Below, in pieces: positions 1-12,142 of a stretch of DNA of 64,000 nt. Made by a program: the position numbers and the translations under genes. Numbering within the stretch: the first letter of the stretch is position 1; every line of letters begins with the position of its first letter. The notes beneath the pieces are model-generated. The model saw nothing but the letters and a program-made list of their open reading frames with translations. It did no database searches and was not told the origin of the DNA. Source of the DNA: Ectocarpus siliculosus (lineage: Eukaryota > Sar > Phaeophyceae > Ectocarpales > Ectocarpaceae); the NCBI GenBank assembly GCA_000310025.1, contig FN649750.1, positions 466,373 through 530,372 on the forward strand. The letters run 5' to 3'.

Positions 1-748
1 ACGTTGGAGTCTTCGTATGTTTTTGACCAATCAGTGGGAGTCCGTGTCAAACCGCGGCTGCACCCTGGAAGTAGTTCCTTGATATTCTTGTGACGTGGGT
101 CTCTGAGGTAATAAATGTGACGTGAATATGTGATGCCCAAAATGCATCTGTATGTTGTAGAGGGGAAGTGCCTTTGGGTAACAGAATAGCCGAGGAGGGT
201 AGAGGATGGGGTGGCTACAATAGACCCAGCGCACGCGATTGTGGCTACAAGAAGGGGAGATAGCGGAGAAAAGGGGCGTATGTTGAGAACCCGAACGATT
301 CACGGCACAAACTTGTGGAGACATAAAAGAAAGGGCCCATTACTCAGACATGGCGCAGGTGCCCTTCGCCCGGTGGCCTGCGCGGTCAACCTCTTAACCT
401 ACTAGTAACCTTGTAGGTTGTGGGTGAACAACTTGCAATTCCGTGGTGCAAGCGGAAGGTCGTGAGCATAAATGATGCAGTGTAGTAAAAGAGGGATGGG
501 ACGGTTGAAACGCGTTGAAACCTAAGGCAAGCACAACAAGGGGAAAGAAAGGTGAAAAAAAAAAAAAAAAACCGGAGTGTGCCTTCCTCTTCGGAGACTC
601 GGAAATTCCGGAGCGAGAGTTACCGGCACGGTGCCGTCGAGGCACGCGATGTCAAGCAAAAACAACATTAAGAATCAGAGATCACCAATCAAAAACCAGA
701 TCAGACCTATGTATTAAGAGGAATAAAAATGTGCGCTCCATAATTTCT
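1..748. other. Stretch without recognised gene
   Basis: I see no convincing coding exon here. Short open frames exist on both strands but have low-complexity or random composition and no family motif. An A-rich tract lies near 557-571. The last 25 bases contain the A5 run (725-729) that reads as T5 on the minus strand, a plausible Pol III stop for the neighbouring tRNA. Confidence 0.5.
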
Positions 749-819
749 GTCCAATCCGAGAATCGAACTCGGGTTTCCACAGCCACAATGTGGTGTACTG
801 ACCACTATACTAATTAGAC
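749..819 (-). tRNA. tRNA-His (anticodon GTG)
   Basis: The reverse complement folds as a complete 71-nt cloverleaf. The 7-bp acceptor stem is GTCTAAT/ATTGGAC with one G-T pair. The D stem is GTAT/GTAC with the loop AGTGGTCA. The 5-bp anticodon stem is CCACA/TGTGG with the loop TTGTGGC, so positions 34-36 read GTG (His). The 5-bp T stem is CCGAG/CTCGG with the loop TTCGATT. There is no intron and no encoded CCA, as is normal in eukaryotes. The base before the acceptor stem is A on the transcript strand, so the G-1 identity residue of tRNA-His would have to be added after transcription, as Thg1 does in eukaryotes. T5 about 20 nt downstream fits a Pol III terminator. The gene stands alone. Confidence 0.95.
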
Positions 820-2870
820 TGCACTGCCTGTGCATCGTGGCTGATGCGTCAATATCTATACAGTAGTTAGCGCCCACGATGAAGAAACAAACCTTTGAGA
901 AACACAGGCTCAGATATTGGCGAAACAGCAAACAAGAAAAATCGTCCACCAAACACACAATCTAGTCGCGGATCCTACACTAAACTCTATATAATGAAGG
1001 GCCTGTACGCTCGACGGTGGTGATGAAAAGCCTCGTCCCCAAATCGACGTTTCTTAAAATGCTGGCGCTTGTATACTGGAAGGTGTAGACTGGCGCCAGA
1101 GCAGACGGGACGAAGCCCAACACGCACAGCACACGTGGGCAGGGCTGGTGACCGGACGTTTCCATGTTTTCAGTGATCGGGCGAAAAGCCAGAAACATAC
1201 CAGCACATGCATGCAAACCCATATTGAGAATGTGTTAAAACCCATAAGAGGATGTGTTGTACGTAGAAGGGATCTCTCCGGAGTGGGTTCATGAGAGCTT
1301 TGATTATAGGGTCATCCAGGGCGATGCAAGATGAAAATGAAAGCATGCCAGCCGCCAGATGTAACGGTCCCCAAGTTCAACGGCTTACACACAGCTCACA
1401 TGTGTGTACTCGAAGAACCCAGCGAACCTCAACCAATAAAAATGTAAACCTTGAATACAGCAGTGTTTAACGTAAGAGTACCGAACTGTGAAACCGATTG
1501 ATGGTAAGAAACAAATTAACACTCATCATCACATAAGCAGAAGCGCATGTACGCACGGTTCTGAAGCTATCACAGTCAACCGCCAATCGGTTTGAACCAC
1601 CTGCTGCCAAATGCAGCCCTCACCCGCAAAAAACGCCTCGACGTTGTCACTCGTCATTGAAACCCCACCCTCCGCCGCGATAAAACAACACCGGCAATCG
1701 CGCCTCATGCGAACGATACCGATTGCGGTCCTGACGACTGAAAAGCCTGCCGTTAAGCGTTGAATATATCGACCGCCAACGTGAAAACCTGATGAACCAC
1801 CTTCTTTTTTTTTGTAGCACCAGCATCATCATCACCACAGACGAAGACCCACCGCACGAAATATAATCGATTGGAGTTGACGCATTCGTTGCGCTGACAA
1901 GGCACTCGCTAACAACGTAACCATCTCCAACCCCCTTAGGGACACGTTCAGCCCCTCCCACTCACCATTGTACAATCCTCACCCCACCTAAAACCCCTCA
2001 CGATTGGTTGGCGCGCTGAACCATAGCTCCGACTGCCACCCCCACAACCAATTCTGGGCTGTTCGAGAGTCTACCCATCCCAATAAACACAGGAACAGCT
2101 CCAGGGGTGGCACAAATCCTGCTGTCACACCCGCCTCTAGATCCGACATGATGAGGGCTGCTGCCACCCGTTATCAGCCTCTGACTAGCTGGTACACACT
2201 AAAAAAAAATAAATTGAGGTCGAAGCGGAGAAGCATGACCTCTCGGCCGCGAATTAGACCGTGGTAATATACAAAACAAAAAAGGGAACCACAAACAACC
2301 ATTGACTCATCAACACCAGCAATGGCAAGCCGGTGTAGCGGCAGCGTATGCAGCATGATAAGGGGGGGGGGGGACAAAGTGAAACTGTAGAATGCCACCC
2401 CAAGCAACGAACAACCCACAGCAAGGACAGCAGTATTATACACAACCGCGTAGGGCAGTTCCAACAACAACAATATGTACACCAACACAATACCCACAAA
2501 CACACGAAAACACTTAAGGAGGCAGCGCGGCCCAACAAGCCTGCGAGCATGTTCTGGTGCAGAGCTTTCAATCATTCCACAACGAACGGGCCGCCCTCCG
2601 AGTTTTATCGAGGCACCCGGCCCTTCATGCCAATCCTGCGGTGCCAGCAACCAACCAACCTGGGAGACCCGCGGAGGTATTCTTCTGCGAATGATGCAGA
2701 CATTGGCCACAAGGGGAAAGAGGAGTGTCGCAGCCCTCCACAAAAAAAAAGTGCTCCTAAAGCTAGCAACCTTACCTCAACCACCTCGGCAATAGCGCCC
2801 CCGAAAACACCCCACATCATAGCGAAAAAACACCAACTCACACATCGGGCCAGCTACCCTACCCCTCTTA
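820..2870. other. Intergenic DNA downstream of the polyQ gene
   Basis: About 2 kb with no exon I can support. A 189-codon minus-strand frame (2174-2743) is hydrophobic in places but lacks a recognisable domain and overlaps open frames on the other strand. It is treated as chance or as the 3' untranslated region of the polyQ gene. A G10-12 run lies near 2360. Confidence 0.4.
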
Positions 2871-3678
2871 TCATCGAACAGGCGCGCCGCCCGCCCACCC
2901 CCCGCCGGGGGCGGGAGGAACCCCCGTAGCCGCACCCCCACCCCCGCCCCCGGCCGACGGCGGCGGCGGCTGCTGCTGCTGCCTGCCCCCCCCCCTTGCC
3001 GCGGCCATCATCCTCCTCTCCATGTGCAGCTGCCGCAGCGCGTGGTTGACGTTGGAGTAGTCGACGTCCGAGGGGGCGTCGGCCTCCACGCGGATGCCCC
3101 GGACGTACCTGGCCTGCGCGGGGGGTCGGGGAGGGAACGGGGGGAACGCTACGCAGGAGTCGAACGACTGGGATCGTTGTTGTTGTCCGGAGGGGGTTCC
3201 ACCCACGGGGTGCAGGGTGCCGCTGCCGGAGGAGCTTCTCTGGACCGCCTGGGTCGGGGGGGCGTCGTGGGTGCTGGCGGAGGGGGCCGCTCGGCCTAGC
3301 GTCAGGGGGCGGGGGTGGTGCAGCGTAGTGGTGGCGAGAATGCCCGTGGCGGCTGAGGAGGAAGGGGAGAAGCGGTCGAAGGCGGACAGCGGGTGGTGCC
3401 CTTGGTGCTGCTGCGGCTGCGGCTGCTGTTGCTCCTGTTGGTGGAGGCAGTCGGGGTGCTGCTGCTGCTGCTGCTGCTGTTGCTGGTTGTTGAGCCTCAT
3501 CCTCTTGATGCCGCGGTTTATGGAGCGGTCCGAGCCGCCGCTGCCGGAAGAGGAAGACATCTCCGAGTCGGGGGACTCTCTCCCCAGGGCACCACTAGCG
3601 CCCATCATCGGGATGAAGCTATCCATACTGCTGTTTTCCTCCCCGTCTCTTTCGCGCTTCCTCGGCCACCCTGCCATC

Positions 3679-3722
<44 letters not shown>

Positions 3723-3878
3723 TCTCTGATGGTCGGTCACTACCGCAACTTCAACCTGGGCGGCGAGCTGTTGCTGCTGCTGGGGGTGTTGGTAGCCGTT
3801 CGAGAACGGGAGTGGCCCGGGAGCACGAGCGATGGACACGCCACCGCGTTCTAGCTCCTCGTCCATGCTGTCGCCCAT
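2871..3878 (-). CDS. PolyQ/Pro/Gly-rich protein of unknown function
   Basis: This is a 335-residue open frame starting MGDSMDEELERGG, with polyglutamine tracts near residues 33-38, 53-66 and 130-140 and a Q/P/H-rich stretch after them. Serine-rich patches are followed by a short non-repetitive C-terminal segment (about residues 254-290: RYVRGIRVEADAPSDVDYSN and on to LHMERRMM), then a Pro/Gly-rich tail. The conserved-looking segment is the best candidate for a functional motif, but I do not recognise a family. The glutamine tracts are largely pure CAG (CTG on the plus strand), so allele length may vary. A donor-like GTAAGT near 3986 on the minus strand suggests an intron in the 5' untranslated region. 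A transcription or RNA regulator would fit the composition, but that is a guess. The C-terminus could extend into unseen exons. Confidence 0.6.
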
Positions 3879-4730
3879 GATACACTCTTATTCAGCGCTT
3901 TCTGCCGCCGGATGCTACAGGAATTAGCTGCTGCAATCGAGAGGGAGGGGCCGGGCAAAGAAGAGAGCTGTGTTGAACGTATCTGCAGAGACTTACGTCG
4001 TGCCAAGACAAGGTTGGGGTGAGCTTCTGACATTTGTAGCGAGCAGGAGAGTCGTGTGCCTAGGCGATTGGCTGTCTCCCTTAGTAACATATTACGTGGG
4101 CACTGCCTGCCTGCTGAACTCTGTCGCCGCCGCCGTCGTAAACGACGAAATCGTTTTCGGCGAAAAAAAAGCTCTTGGGTTCATTTGGTCTGCTACAACC
4201 TCCTGCTGCCCCCCTCACTCCACGCTACGGAGCGGAGCACCGTTGCGTGAATCTAGAGCAAGATGGCTTGCGTTCCGCTGTGGTGTGGTGCCCACCACGG
4301 TGGTGCAACGGATCAAACTCAAGCCCCCAACCCGTCTTGATCTGAGCGACAGCAGCAGCAGCAGGGATGCGTTTCGATTTCCTAGAAGGACGAGAAGGAA
4401 GAGTTCGGGGGGTGGACAGCTCACCAGAGGATAGATTGAGAGAACCCGCACGAGTTTCCCCCAGAATCTGCTGTTTCGCCAGCTCTCCGGTGTTTGTCGC
4501 GCCTCTCTAGTACGCACGGGCCAACGAAACGCAGTCAGTGCGGTGGTATGAGATGAGAGAGAGGATGAGCAACGAGGGAGTCGGCGGGAGGGGGGTTACG
4601 TCGATGCATCAAGATCTACGGAGATCTTGCCTGCAGAGGGCAAGGACGCAAGGACGCTCTTCCTATAGTGGCGTAACTTGTACACTTGCCACATTCTGAC
4701 GCTTAGACCTTTACCACCACACACAGAAGC
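3879..4730. promoter_or_regulatory. Shared upstream region of the polyQ gene and Tim8
   Basis: The polyQ gene (minus) and the Tim8-like gene (plus) start on either side of this 852-bp interval, so both promoters should lie here. No TATA box or initiator can be assigned with confidence. A possible 5'-UTR intron of the minus-strand gene runs from about 3986 down to about 3920. Confidence 0.4.
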
Positions 4731-6631
4731 ATGAGCTGGTTCAGAGGGAAGAAGGAGCCGGAGCCGGAGTCCACGCCGGAGCCGACGTTCTCGTCGGACA
4801 CCTCGGCGTTCGAGGGATCCACCAACTTCGCGAGCGGCCCTCCTAGCCGAGGGGGAGGCGGCGCAACGTCGGCGGGAATGGGTGATCTACAGGTCAGCCT
4901 CGAGCACAGCAAGTTAGAGCAATGAGAGAAGGAGGGGGAGAGAGGTCGTCTCGTTTTGCAGCGAAGCGCTGTTGCTGTGAAGCTTTCGGCCATACGGCTT
5001 GACTCGTTGTTGGTGCTGTTGTCGCAAGACCCCGCCGGTACTCACTTGCTGTGCCCTCGAAAACGCGGCTGGTATGGACGTCCAGAAAGCCCTCAGGAGC
5101 CAGCGTGGTCTCAAACTGTCACACACGGTACTCGCAAACATCGACTGCGTATTACATAGCACTTCTTGCAAAGCAAGTGTCAGCGCCAAAGGCGGAAACG
5201 CTCACGTCTATGAAACTTCTGTCATGTCGGATTGGCACATCTGTTTCGGTAGTCGTAGCTGCGATACCAGAGGGTGCTGCTGCCAAGTACTTTTCAAGTA
5301 CAACCGAGTGATGGGTTGCACAAGATGCCTCACCCCCTGCACCGGTTTTCAAAGCCCGATTACTACTCCACGACCAAGAGGATGACACCCTCAAATGAAA
5401 CGTTTTCGGAAAGCTCCCGAAGAGGCGGTTCCAGCGCCGCCATTCTCTGCACCGTTACCGTTTTCGCCTCAGAGTAATCGAGCTTCGAAATTCAATCAAA
5501 GGGGGTATGGTATCTTACGTAACCGACCAGCTGGGAAGCATTCGCAAATGGCGTCCTGCGGGGACCCCGTAAGTTGCAGCGCGCGGTGCTTGAAATATTG
5601 TTCGCCGAAATACACACACCACCAACCCCAACTTTCGTGTTTATGGTGTTGTCTTGTTTTCTGTCCCTACCGGGTTTTCGGAGCATTTGCCACATCGTTT
5701 CTCCTCTCTTGGGGGGGGCCTGCTGCTGTAGGTTTAGGTTCCCTTCTGGGTGCATGGCTTTTGTGGCTAGAGGAACGTTCAGCAGACCCTCCATCCTCAC
5801 TTGCAACGGGTCGGATTTTTGAATACCATATTAACCAAGGATGTTATTGAGTCGTGGCTGACAGAATTTTTTGCCGCTATATACCCTCTGGCAACGTTCG
5901 CCAGAACTGGACGAAGTCTGCCACATGCATTCAGTCACGCCTGCGGTCGGTGGTGCCCCGCGAGGTATCTATCCTCTCTCGGTTACGTATGCTGCAACGC
6001 TCGTTTCCACAGGACCTTCGGCGTGTCCATATTCACGCCCGCTGTGATGAAGCTAGCGATTGATGTTCGTACCCCGGCGGGGTGTTTACCGAAGGACCGC
6101 CTTCCCGATAAATGTATTACTTTTATGGAAGCTGGAGTGTATGAGGCAATATAACAGGGAGGGGTACATTGTATGTAGACCCTATCCCTAACCATTGTAT
6201 GTAGACCCTATCCCTAACCCCAAGCGTAGCCCAATTAACCCGGTTGCATGCTTTATCCAACACGTTACTTAACGCGAAAAACGTTTGCCAAGGCTACTGC
6301 TGTTGCCGATTTTGTCTTAGTCGGAGCAAGCGGCGTGCTAGATTCCCAAGCTTCGCAAAAATCCTGTGCCAATAACAACCCGTTCCCTGAACTGCGGACC
6401 CTCTCTCTGGTACAGGCGGCGATGCAAATCGAGCAACAGAAGGCTCAGATGCAGGCGATCGTTTCCCGGCTCACCGACCTGGCTTTCACGAAGTGCATAC
6501 AGAAGCCGTCCTCGTCGCTCTCCAGCTCGGAACAGAGCTGCATCAATGCCACCGTCTTGAAATACTTCGACACGAGCGAGTTCGTTTTGGGGCGACTAAT
6601 GAAGTCTCAGCAGGGCGGGGGCGATATTTAG
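4731..6631 (+). CDS. TIM8: Tim8-like small TIM chaperone, outer cysteines lost
   Basis: Two exons (4731-4892 and 6416-6631, joined in phase 0 by GT-AG) encode about 125 residues. Small TIMs work as Tim8-Tim13 hexamers in the mitochondrial intermembrane space, escorting hydrophobic precursors to the inner membrane. Exon 1 is a charged, Gly/Ser-rich extension. Exon 2 holds the conserved domain: a helix rich in Q and K, LTDLAFTKCIQKP, then SCINATVLKYFDTSEFVLGRL, which matches the Tim8 pattern (the DTS-F-L-RL tail favours Tim8 over Tim13). In the family each helix carries CX3C. Here the first reads AFTKC and the second CINAT, so the two inner cysteines remain and the two outer ones are A and T. 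The 1.5-kb intron holds a decayed MITE and a telomere-like repeat. The start at 4731 is the first ATG and gives a plausible short N-terminus. Confidence 0.85.
5315..5523. repeat. Decayed copy of the Tc1-like MITE
   Basis: In the Tim8 intron, both ends and much of the middle resemble the intact MITE at 17600-17820. The left end reads CACAAGATGCCTCACCCCC, the middle keeps CTCCACGACCAAGAGGATG and GCGGTTCCAGCGCCGCCATT, and the right end is GGGGGTATGGTATCTTACGT. It is heavily mutated, so it is an old insertion. Confidence 0.6.
6151..6300 (+). repeat. Telomere-like dispersed repeat, copy A
   Basis: AACAGGGAGGGGTAC is followed by a 26-bp unit containing CCCTATCCCTAAC that is present twice in tandem, then by the box TGCTTTATCCAACACGTT. 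It shares this layout with copies near 19559, 24866 and 61927. It lies in the Tim8 intron. Confidence 0.65.
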
Positions 6632-7716
6632 CTGTTCTTAAGCTGCACCCCCCCCCTCCCCCCCCTCACTAGGATTTAGATGATAAGACTGCCTGTCGTG
6701 TGCCTTGGTTGCAAAAGAGTTGGTTGCGCCTGCTTCGTTCCGTGCCGAGGCGGTGTATGACGTGTAGGCGCCCTGCTTGTAGAACTGCGGTGGCCCGATG
6801 TTTGCAACCGCTCAAGGTGCTCACTCCTGACGTTGCTTTTGGTTTTCCGTTTTGTAGGGTGGTTTACCAGGCGTTTGTTGACGCATTTCCCCTTTCGGGG
6901 ACCGAAAGCAGTCCCTCATTGAAGTTGTCAGCTGGCCCAGTTAAGGGCTATCGAAACGCAGAATGCATGTGCCTCGGGCGCACGTAGAATACTGCGACCA
7001 CCCTCACATCTTTGGACAGTATTGCGCAGATGGTTGCCGTGTTTCCCACATACAAGTACGACGTCGTGCTCCCAATACACTTTACACAGCTGGGTTGTGT
7101 GCGAAAGTATGGCATTGGGCACGCACGCCCGTATGCATACGAATCCCTACTGCTGTACGGCATCAATCTCGAGGAAATTTTGAGATCGACAAACGCCGGT
7201 GGTATTGGCAACCGACCTTGTGCTCGTCTCAAGCCTTCCGCACGCGTTGATACTCTATTTACATGCTGCAGGGCAAAGCAGCCATAGTCCAAGGCCCCCC
7301 TAGGGCTCGGCATACGCTGCGTACGGCGTGCTTCCACGGCAAGTCACCCCCGTTCCTTCCCCAGTGAGGGCGGGGCAGTCAACGTTAGGCCCGAGCGATT
7401 TATCACCTTTTTTGACTCGTGTGGTACGCCCGGTGTCTGAAGCACAAGGGATGAGCGAATAATTAAAATCACTGGCCCTGCAACACGGCGAAGACCCCAA
7501 TGACACGATCTCGTTGATGTCCACATGTCAACAAGTTGAGCCGGGAGACAGGATAACACCTCACTCCGATAGGCTGAAATTATAGCAATAGTAGTGCGGA
7601 CGGCACCGCAGAAAAAAACGTGTCTGCTAACAAAGAAGAAACACGTTCGTGCACTATCCCCCCTCCTACAGTACTCAAGTGCCACACACACACGCGCAAG
7701 CCAAAAGCAACCGAGG
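6632..7716. other. Intergenic DNA between convergent Tim8 and SPEF1
   Basis: The two flanking genes converge on this 1.1-kb interval, so it should hold both polyadenylation regions. A C-rich run (6648-6666) follows the Tim8 stop. I see no further gene. Confidence 0.5.
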
Positions 7717-10700
7717 CTATGGCAGCATTCCCCCAGCCTCCGCGGCTTCCGTTAGTCTCTGGATCTTTGCGTCTTTGAGGCGCAGCAGCTGCTCGAGCTT
7801 GGTAATCTTGAGACGGAGTAGTTCGTTCGTCTCCCGGAGTTCCTACCGTCCACCACGGAGCCACGGTCAACGGGGGTCCGGAAGTACGGTTAGATGCGTT
7901 CGACTCGGTATTGGTACCGTCTAGGTTATGATCCAAGGAATACGCCGGCGAGACACGTATAGCGCAACAAATGACAAACAAGTAGGTCGATCAAAACGAT
8001 CGTGTTTGGAAGCCGGCAGCTTCTTGTCAGAAGCGCAGAGACGAGAAGGTTGACTCAAGAGCATAACGAAGTATTGCAGTTTAGTCTACATCAATCTACG
8101 CGCGTTGGCCTGCTCGCATGTCGACCTGCTGGTCGTAGGCCGCTGGGAACATGGATTGTGGCCACCAAGGTGTACGAGCTCTTGTAGCGCTGCATGCAAC
8201 GGCGGCGATGCGAGATCTTCCCCGCGAACTTATTCGGGTCCTACAACACACACCGGATTCATGGCGAATCAAAACAGCCAATCAAAGCCCACCTGAAAAA
8301 CACGTATGCACACGTTCATCGATTAATGTGGCATGCTCCAAGCCTCTCGAGCTATAGCTCTAGTCTACCTTATTTGCTCACTTTGTGGACGTCATTTCAA
8401 GAGCACGTCTTTCGTGCAGGATTCGGACCTGGACTACTTCACCAACTTGTCCGATCAGTTCTTAAAACCGTCCCGTACCTGAGTCTCCTCCTCTCTGTCC
8501 GCCAGCGCCTGCTTGTCCTCGGGGGACATCGCAACTTCCATCCCCACCCCACCGCTTCCGCCGGAGGTTTTCGCATCCTGCTCTGATCGGGAAGAAGAGG
8601 AAGCTCCCCAGCCAGCTTTACATCGCTCTCGATACTGGGCCATTTTCAGCTGCAGCGTGTACAAAACCTGTATGGAGCGAGTTTAGCGTGGGGGTATATC
8701 AGGGGGTGGGTGGGCGTGCGTAGCACAGTTGGAAAGGGGTGGGGAGGAGAGCAGGGGGGGGGGTCATCGCGCTGGTACCGTAGCTATGATGGATGGACCA
8801 AAAGGGTACCAAGGGGGGTTGTGATAGCCTTGGTGTAAGATATCACGCTTGTGTGGACTGTTTTTCAACGAAACTTGCCTTGGGCAACCGTGCTGGTCCT
8901 CTGAGATATTCTCGGTCTTCTTACTAAGGCGGGACGGTGCCATTCATTGTGTCATGGAAGAAAGAAAAGAAAGATAACCACTTTGATGCAGAGGAAGAAG
9001 ATAGACGAGACTAATATCTCGCACACTACTGGGTAATAAATACATACATACACAGTGTCTACGCAACACCAAAAACTGCGACCTCAGACTGAGGCACCTT
9101 CTCGATCGCTCCCGGCTTGCACTGCACCACCGCGTCCACGTCTGCCTTTGGAATTTGGTACTGCATCTTTTTCAGAACCTGTCCGGGCATAGGGTAGGGT
9201 ATGAGTACTACAGAGCCGTCATTCTTGTGTTTGGGGGGCCACAAACGACCCAGAACTCGATAGAATGCTGCGGACAGACCTATCGGAAGGAGGGTTGACC
9301 ACAGTTTACCAGAGCATGACGATAGCAGTATGTTGAAGTAGTTTTGTATTCCGCGGTCGTTGTCGTCCCCCAGCAACGATACTACAGCAGAACAACACGG
9401 CTACACACTACAAGCAAGTATCAGCACCGCTACAATTGGGGCCTGGAGATGATCAGCAACGTCATCATTGAGCCGAAAAACCAGCTCAAGCCGTTGAAAT
9501 ACTTGGAACGGAGCTTCATGTTTTCTGTAGTGTCGGATAGTGCAAGCCATTCTCCTGATTTCCTCTGTTGTTGCTGTCACGTGCTCCTTGTCTGTAGTTT
9601 GTCTCTTGTTTCCTCACGTTCTCACGACCGTTTCTCACACCCAATTTTCACCACCATAGACTGTAAGAAACCTTCGCCTACAAAGGGGCGACAGCAAGCA
9701 GCGGTGCCGGTCCCGTTGTCGTTGCAGTGTGTAGGACCCACCAGTGTTGACACCACATCGGGTGGTTCGCGACGTGTGGGCGCACGCGTACTTATTTGCA
9801 TGACATCGACCACGCTAACCGGCTGACCAATGAAAAACGCATCAGTCTACACAATAACGAGACAACGAACGCGAGAACTATTTGTACAGTGTTTCAAGTC
9901 ATCTGGCTTCCCTTTAAGGTGGGGGTTTGGAGGAGGTTGGACGACAGGGCCCAGTATGCGGATTCAAAGTACACGCTAATGGAGAAGACTAAACACCGTG
10001 ACATATACGTATCGCGCGTATGTGGTGTGCGCGAACCCATCCCGGCAAGCCCATGGTTGACCCAGGGATAAGGGGCATCGCAAATCCCTCATGCACCCCC
10101 CATGACAATGATATAATCACTAGGAGGTACATGGGGTTAGGGGAAGGGATCGTTCATAGGGGTCCGGGTGGGTGGGTCTTATTCGACGCGTTTCCCCAGC
10201 TACGTCTACAGGTAGTTTGTTGTGGCTTTGCGTCTTACCTTTTCATTTAATGTGTTCCAGTTGTACGTTTTCTGGCCCACCGCATTAGCAGCAGCGTAGT
10301 TGTGGAGGTCCACCAGCTTCGGGAAGTAAAACGCCACGACCTGGGATGGTCGCGCGAGTTGACGGAAGACGGCGACAGCAGTGCATTGGAAGGCTGTCGT
10401 GGGCGGCAGTGGATTGTACAGCGGGTTCGCCGTCCGACTTGATTATGGATAGTCTATCAGGAGGACGAGGGCAAGCCTTTGGGAAAATAGATTTTCTATA
10501 ATCAGACGCTACAATGCAAAGTCTGTTGAGCGGCATGCTCTAATCATGCTGTACACTGGAGAGAAACAAACAGAATGATCCTGCTGTGCCACAGTTCCGT
10601 GCGAGTTGGCACGGATGGACCAAATGTAACAATATTGGTACCCCGCCCTCTACATGCAAAATCAAGCACATGGTATACATACAATACCCGGCGGGATAGG

Positions 10701-11648
10701 CCGATACACGGCTAACGCGCCAAAGCATACCCTCGGACGTCCGAAAAGGCTGCAGCTGTTGCATGATTAACTTGTGACGTGTGCGTTTACGTGTCGAATG
10801 CATACGTGTGTCATCAGAGTCGGGTCCGTTCATGTTTCTGCTATGCATACGTGGGTGCTTCTACTCCATAAAATCACACAGAGATAGATGTTCGATGATA
10901 TCAGGCGACTTGAAAAAGTCCCTAACTACAATAAAATATATATGGGGTGTGTTCATTTATTTAATTGGTTTTAGGTTTGGGGAGTACATATAGCAGCAGA
11001 CTATGCACAGAAGAAGTTCACAGCGGGCAGCAGTATACGTGAAAATCACTGCTGTGGCTCTGATGTATCACAACACCACCACGCAAAAATGAACGAGCAA
11101 GTGGCACAGCTGTGCCATACTCTTTCCAACATCTTATCATGTGCAAATCAATCCCAGCGACCGGGGCTACGGTGTTTCTGCTGCGTGTTGCCAGCAGGGG
11201 GGGTGCCCAAAAGATCGTCGTCTACTGTGCTGTACGTACCCATTGACATCCACCTCCCCAATCGGACCCTCATAACCTGCTGTACACCCCAAAGGATCTA
11301 CAGCAGCAGTACTGCTGTAACATGATCGAGGCATGTCTACATACATGTGCATGTGCCACCACGACACATATAGTCCCGAAACTCACCTCAGGCAGCATGC
11401 ACCTGCTGAAATGCAGACGGGGCCGGCCTCGGGGGTCATCATCATGTCAAACTTCAACCGTTACGCGGGCGGTATCCGCCGTGTCTGCTGCGTTTAGCTC
11501 TCACCTCTGCGACAAGGACGCCATCGCTGAAGTCTCTCGTGATGTTGCGCTTCGGCCTGGACAGCTTGATTTCGTCCACCCACGTATACAACCGCGTCAG
11601 GTCATCGTTGCTCAGCGTGTCAGTGGGCATGATAGCTTCTCTATACAC
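7717..11648 (-). CDS. SPEF1: SPEF1/CLAMP-type calponin-homology protein
   Basis: Five exons on the minus strand (11505-11648, 10239-10340, 9098-9178, 8479-8667, 7717-7842), all phase 0 with GT-AG borders, give about 213 residues. SPEF1 proteins bind and bundle microtubules in cilia and flagella, including the central apparatus. The N-terminal 100 residues are a SPEF1-type CH domain: LYTWVDEIKLSRPKRNITRD, DFSDGVLVAE, then FYFPKLVDLHNY and YNWNTLNEKVLKK, ending CKPGAIEKVLYTL. A low-complexity Ser/Gly stretch follows. The last exon (RLKITKLEQLLRLKDAKIQR) is the C-terminal coiled coil of the family. The length is near that of animal SPEF1. Translation may start at MYRE or six codons later at MPTD. 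The gene is divergent from the coiled-coil/actin-related gene, sharing its promoter interval. Confidence 0.92.
9801..9855 (+). repeat. CTAACCGGCTGACCAATGAAAA repeat, copy 1
   Basis: TGACATCGACCACGCTAACC is followed by GGCTGACCAATGAAAAACGC. It lies inside SPEF1 intron 2, between exons 2 and 3. The other copies are at about 19711 (reverse), 24232, 25671 and 61329. Confidence 0.7.
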
Positions 11649-12142
11649 AGCCGTTCCTCCCGAAATCCCAGAGACACAAGATACTCCGATCCTGCTGCCG
11701 AGGACGTGGTGTGCTTTCTACAACTTTCTAGCGTGGGGGGCGCCGTGGTTCATCGTCGAGGGTTGTCCATTTCGGCCGCGAGGCGTTTTTTCTGGCGGGC
11801 AGGTTTCCTCTTTTATTATGTACCAACGGTTTTTTTGGAACGAGGCAGCAGGAAATCAACGCACACCATCAGCAGCCAGGCGAGGGGCGGAGGAGAGACT
11901 ACGCTGGAGGAATAAGCTGCTTTACCGATCGAGAGAGACTGCTTCTGACAGCACCGGGGGAAGAAGTCAACTGCGGCTCTATATCTATCTGCACGTTACG
12001 TTTAGGTGTCTCCGGTGGGGGCGCGCGCTCTATCCGCTCTCCGACTGCTGTGCGTTCATTGCGACAGCAGACCAAGGGCAGCCGTTAGCGGGCGCTTGGG
12101 TGGCGAGGGACCTCTGCTGGTGACAAGCCAGCACGGCCCAAG
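11649..12142. promoter_or_regulatory. Bidirectional promoter interval, SPEF1 / coiled-coil-ARP gene
   Basis: A 494-bp gap separates two divergently transcribed start codons. No clear X-box (RFX-type ciliary element) or TATA box was seen by eye. The right half contains CTATATCTATCTG and GC-rich stretches. Shared control is inferred from the arrangement only. Confidence 0.45.

Noticed and set aside
2174-2743. 189-codon minus-strand frame with hydrophobic stretches
   Set aside because: No domain, no conserved motif, overlaps open frames on the other strand, and lies where the polyQ 3' UTR should be.
3094-3854. Plus-strand Cys-rich and Leu-rich open frames
   Set aside because: They arise from (CTG)n read in other frames and lie opposite the polyQ gene, which has the more natural composition and start.
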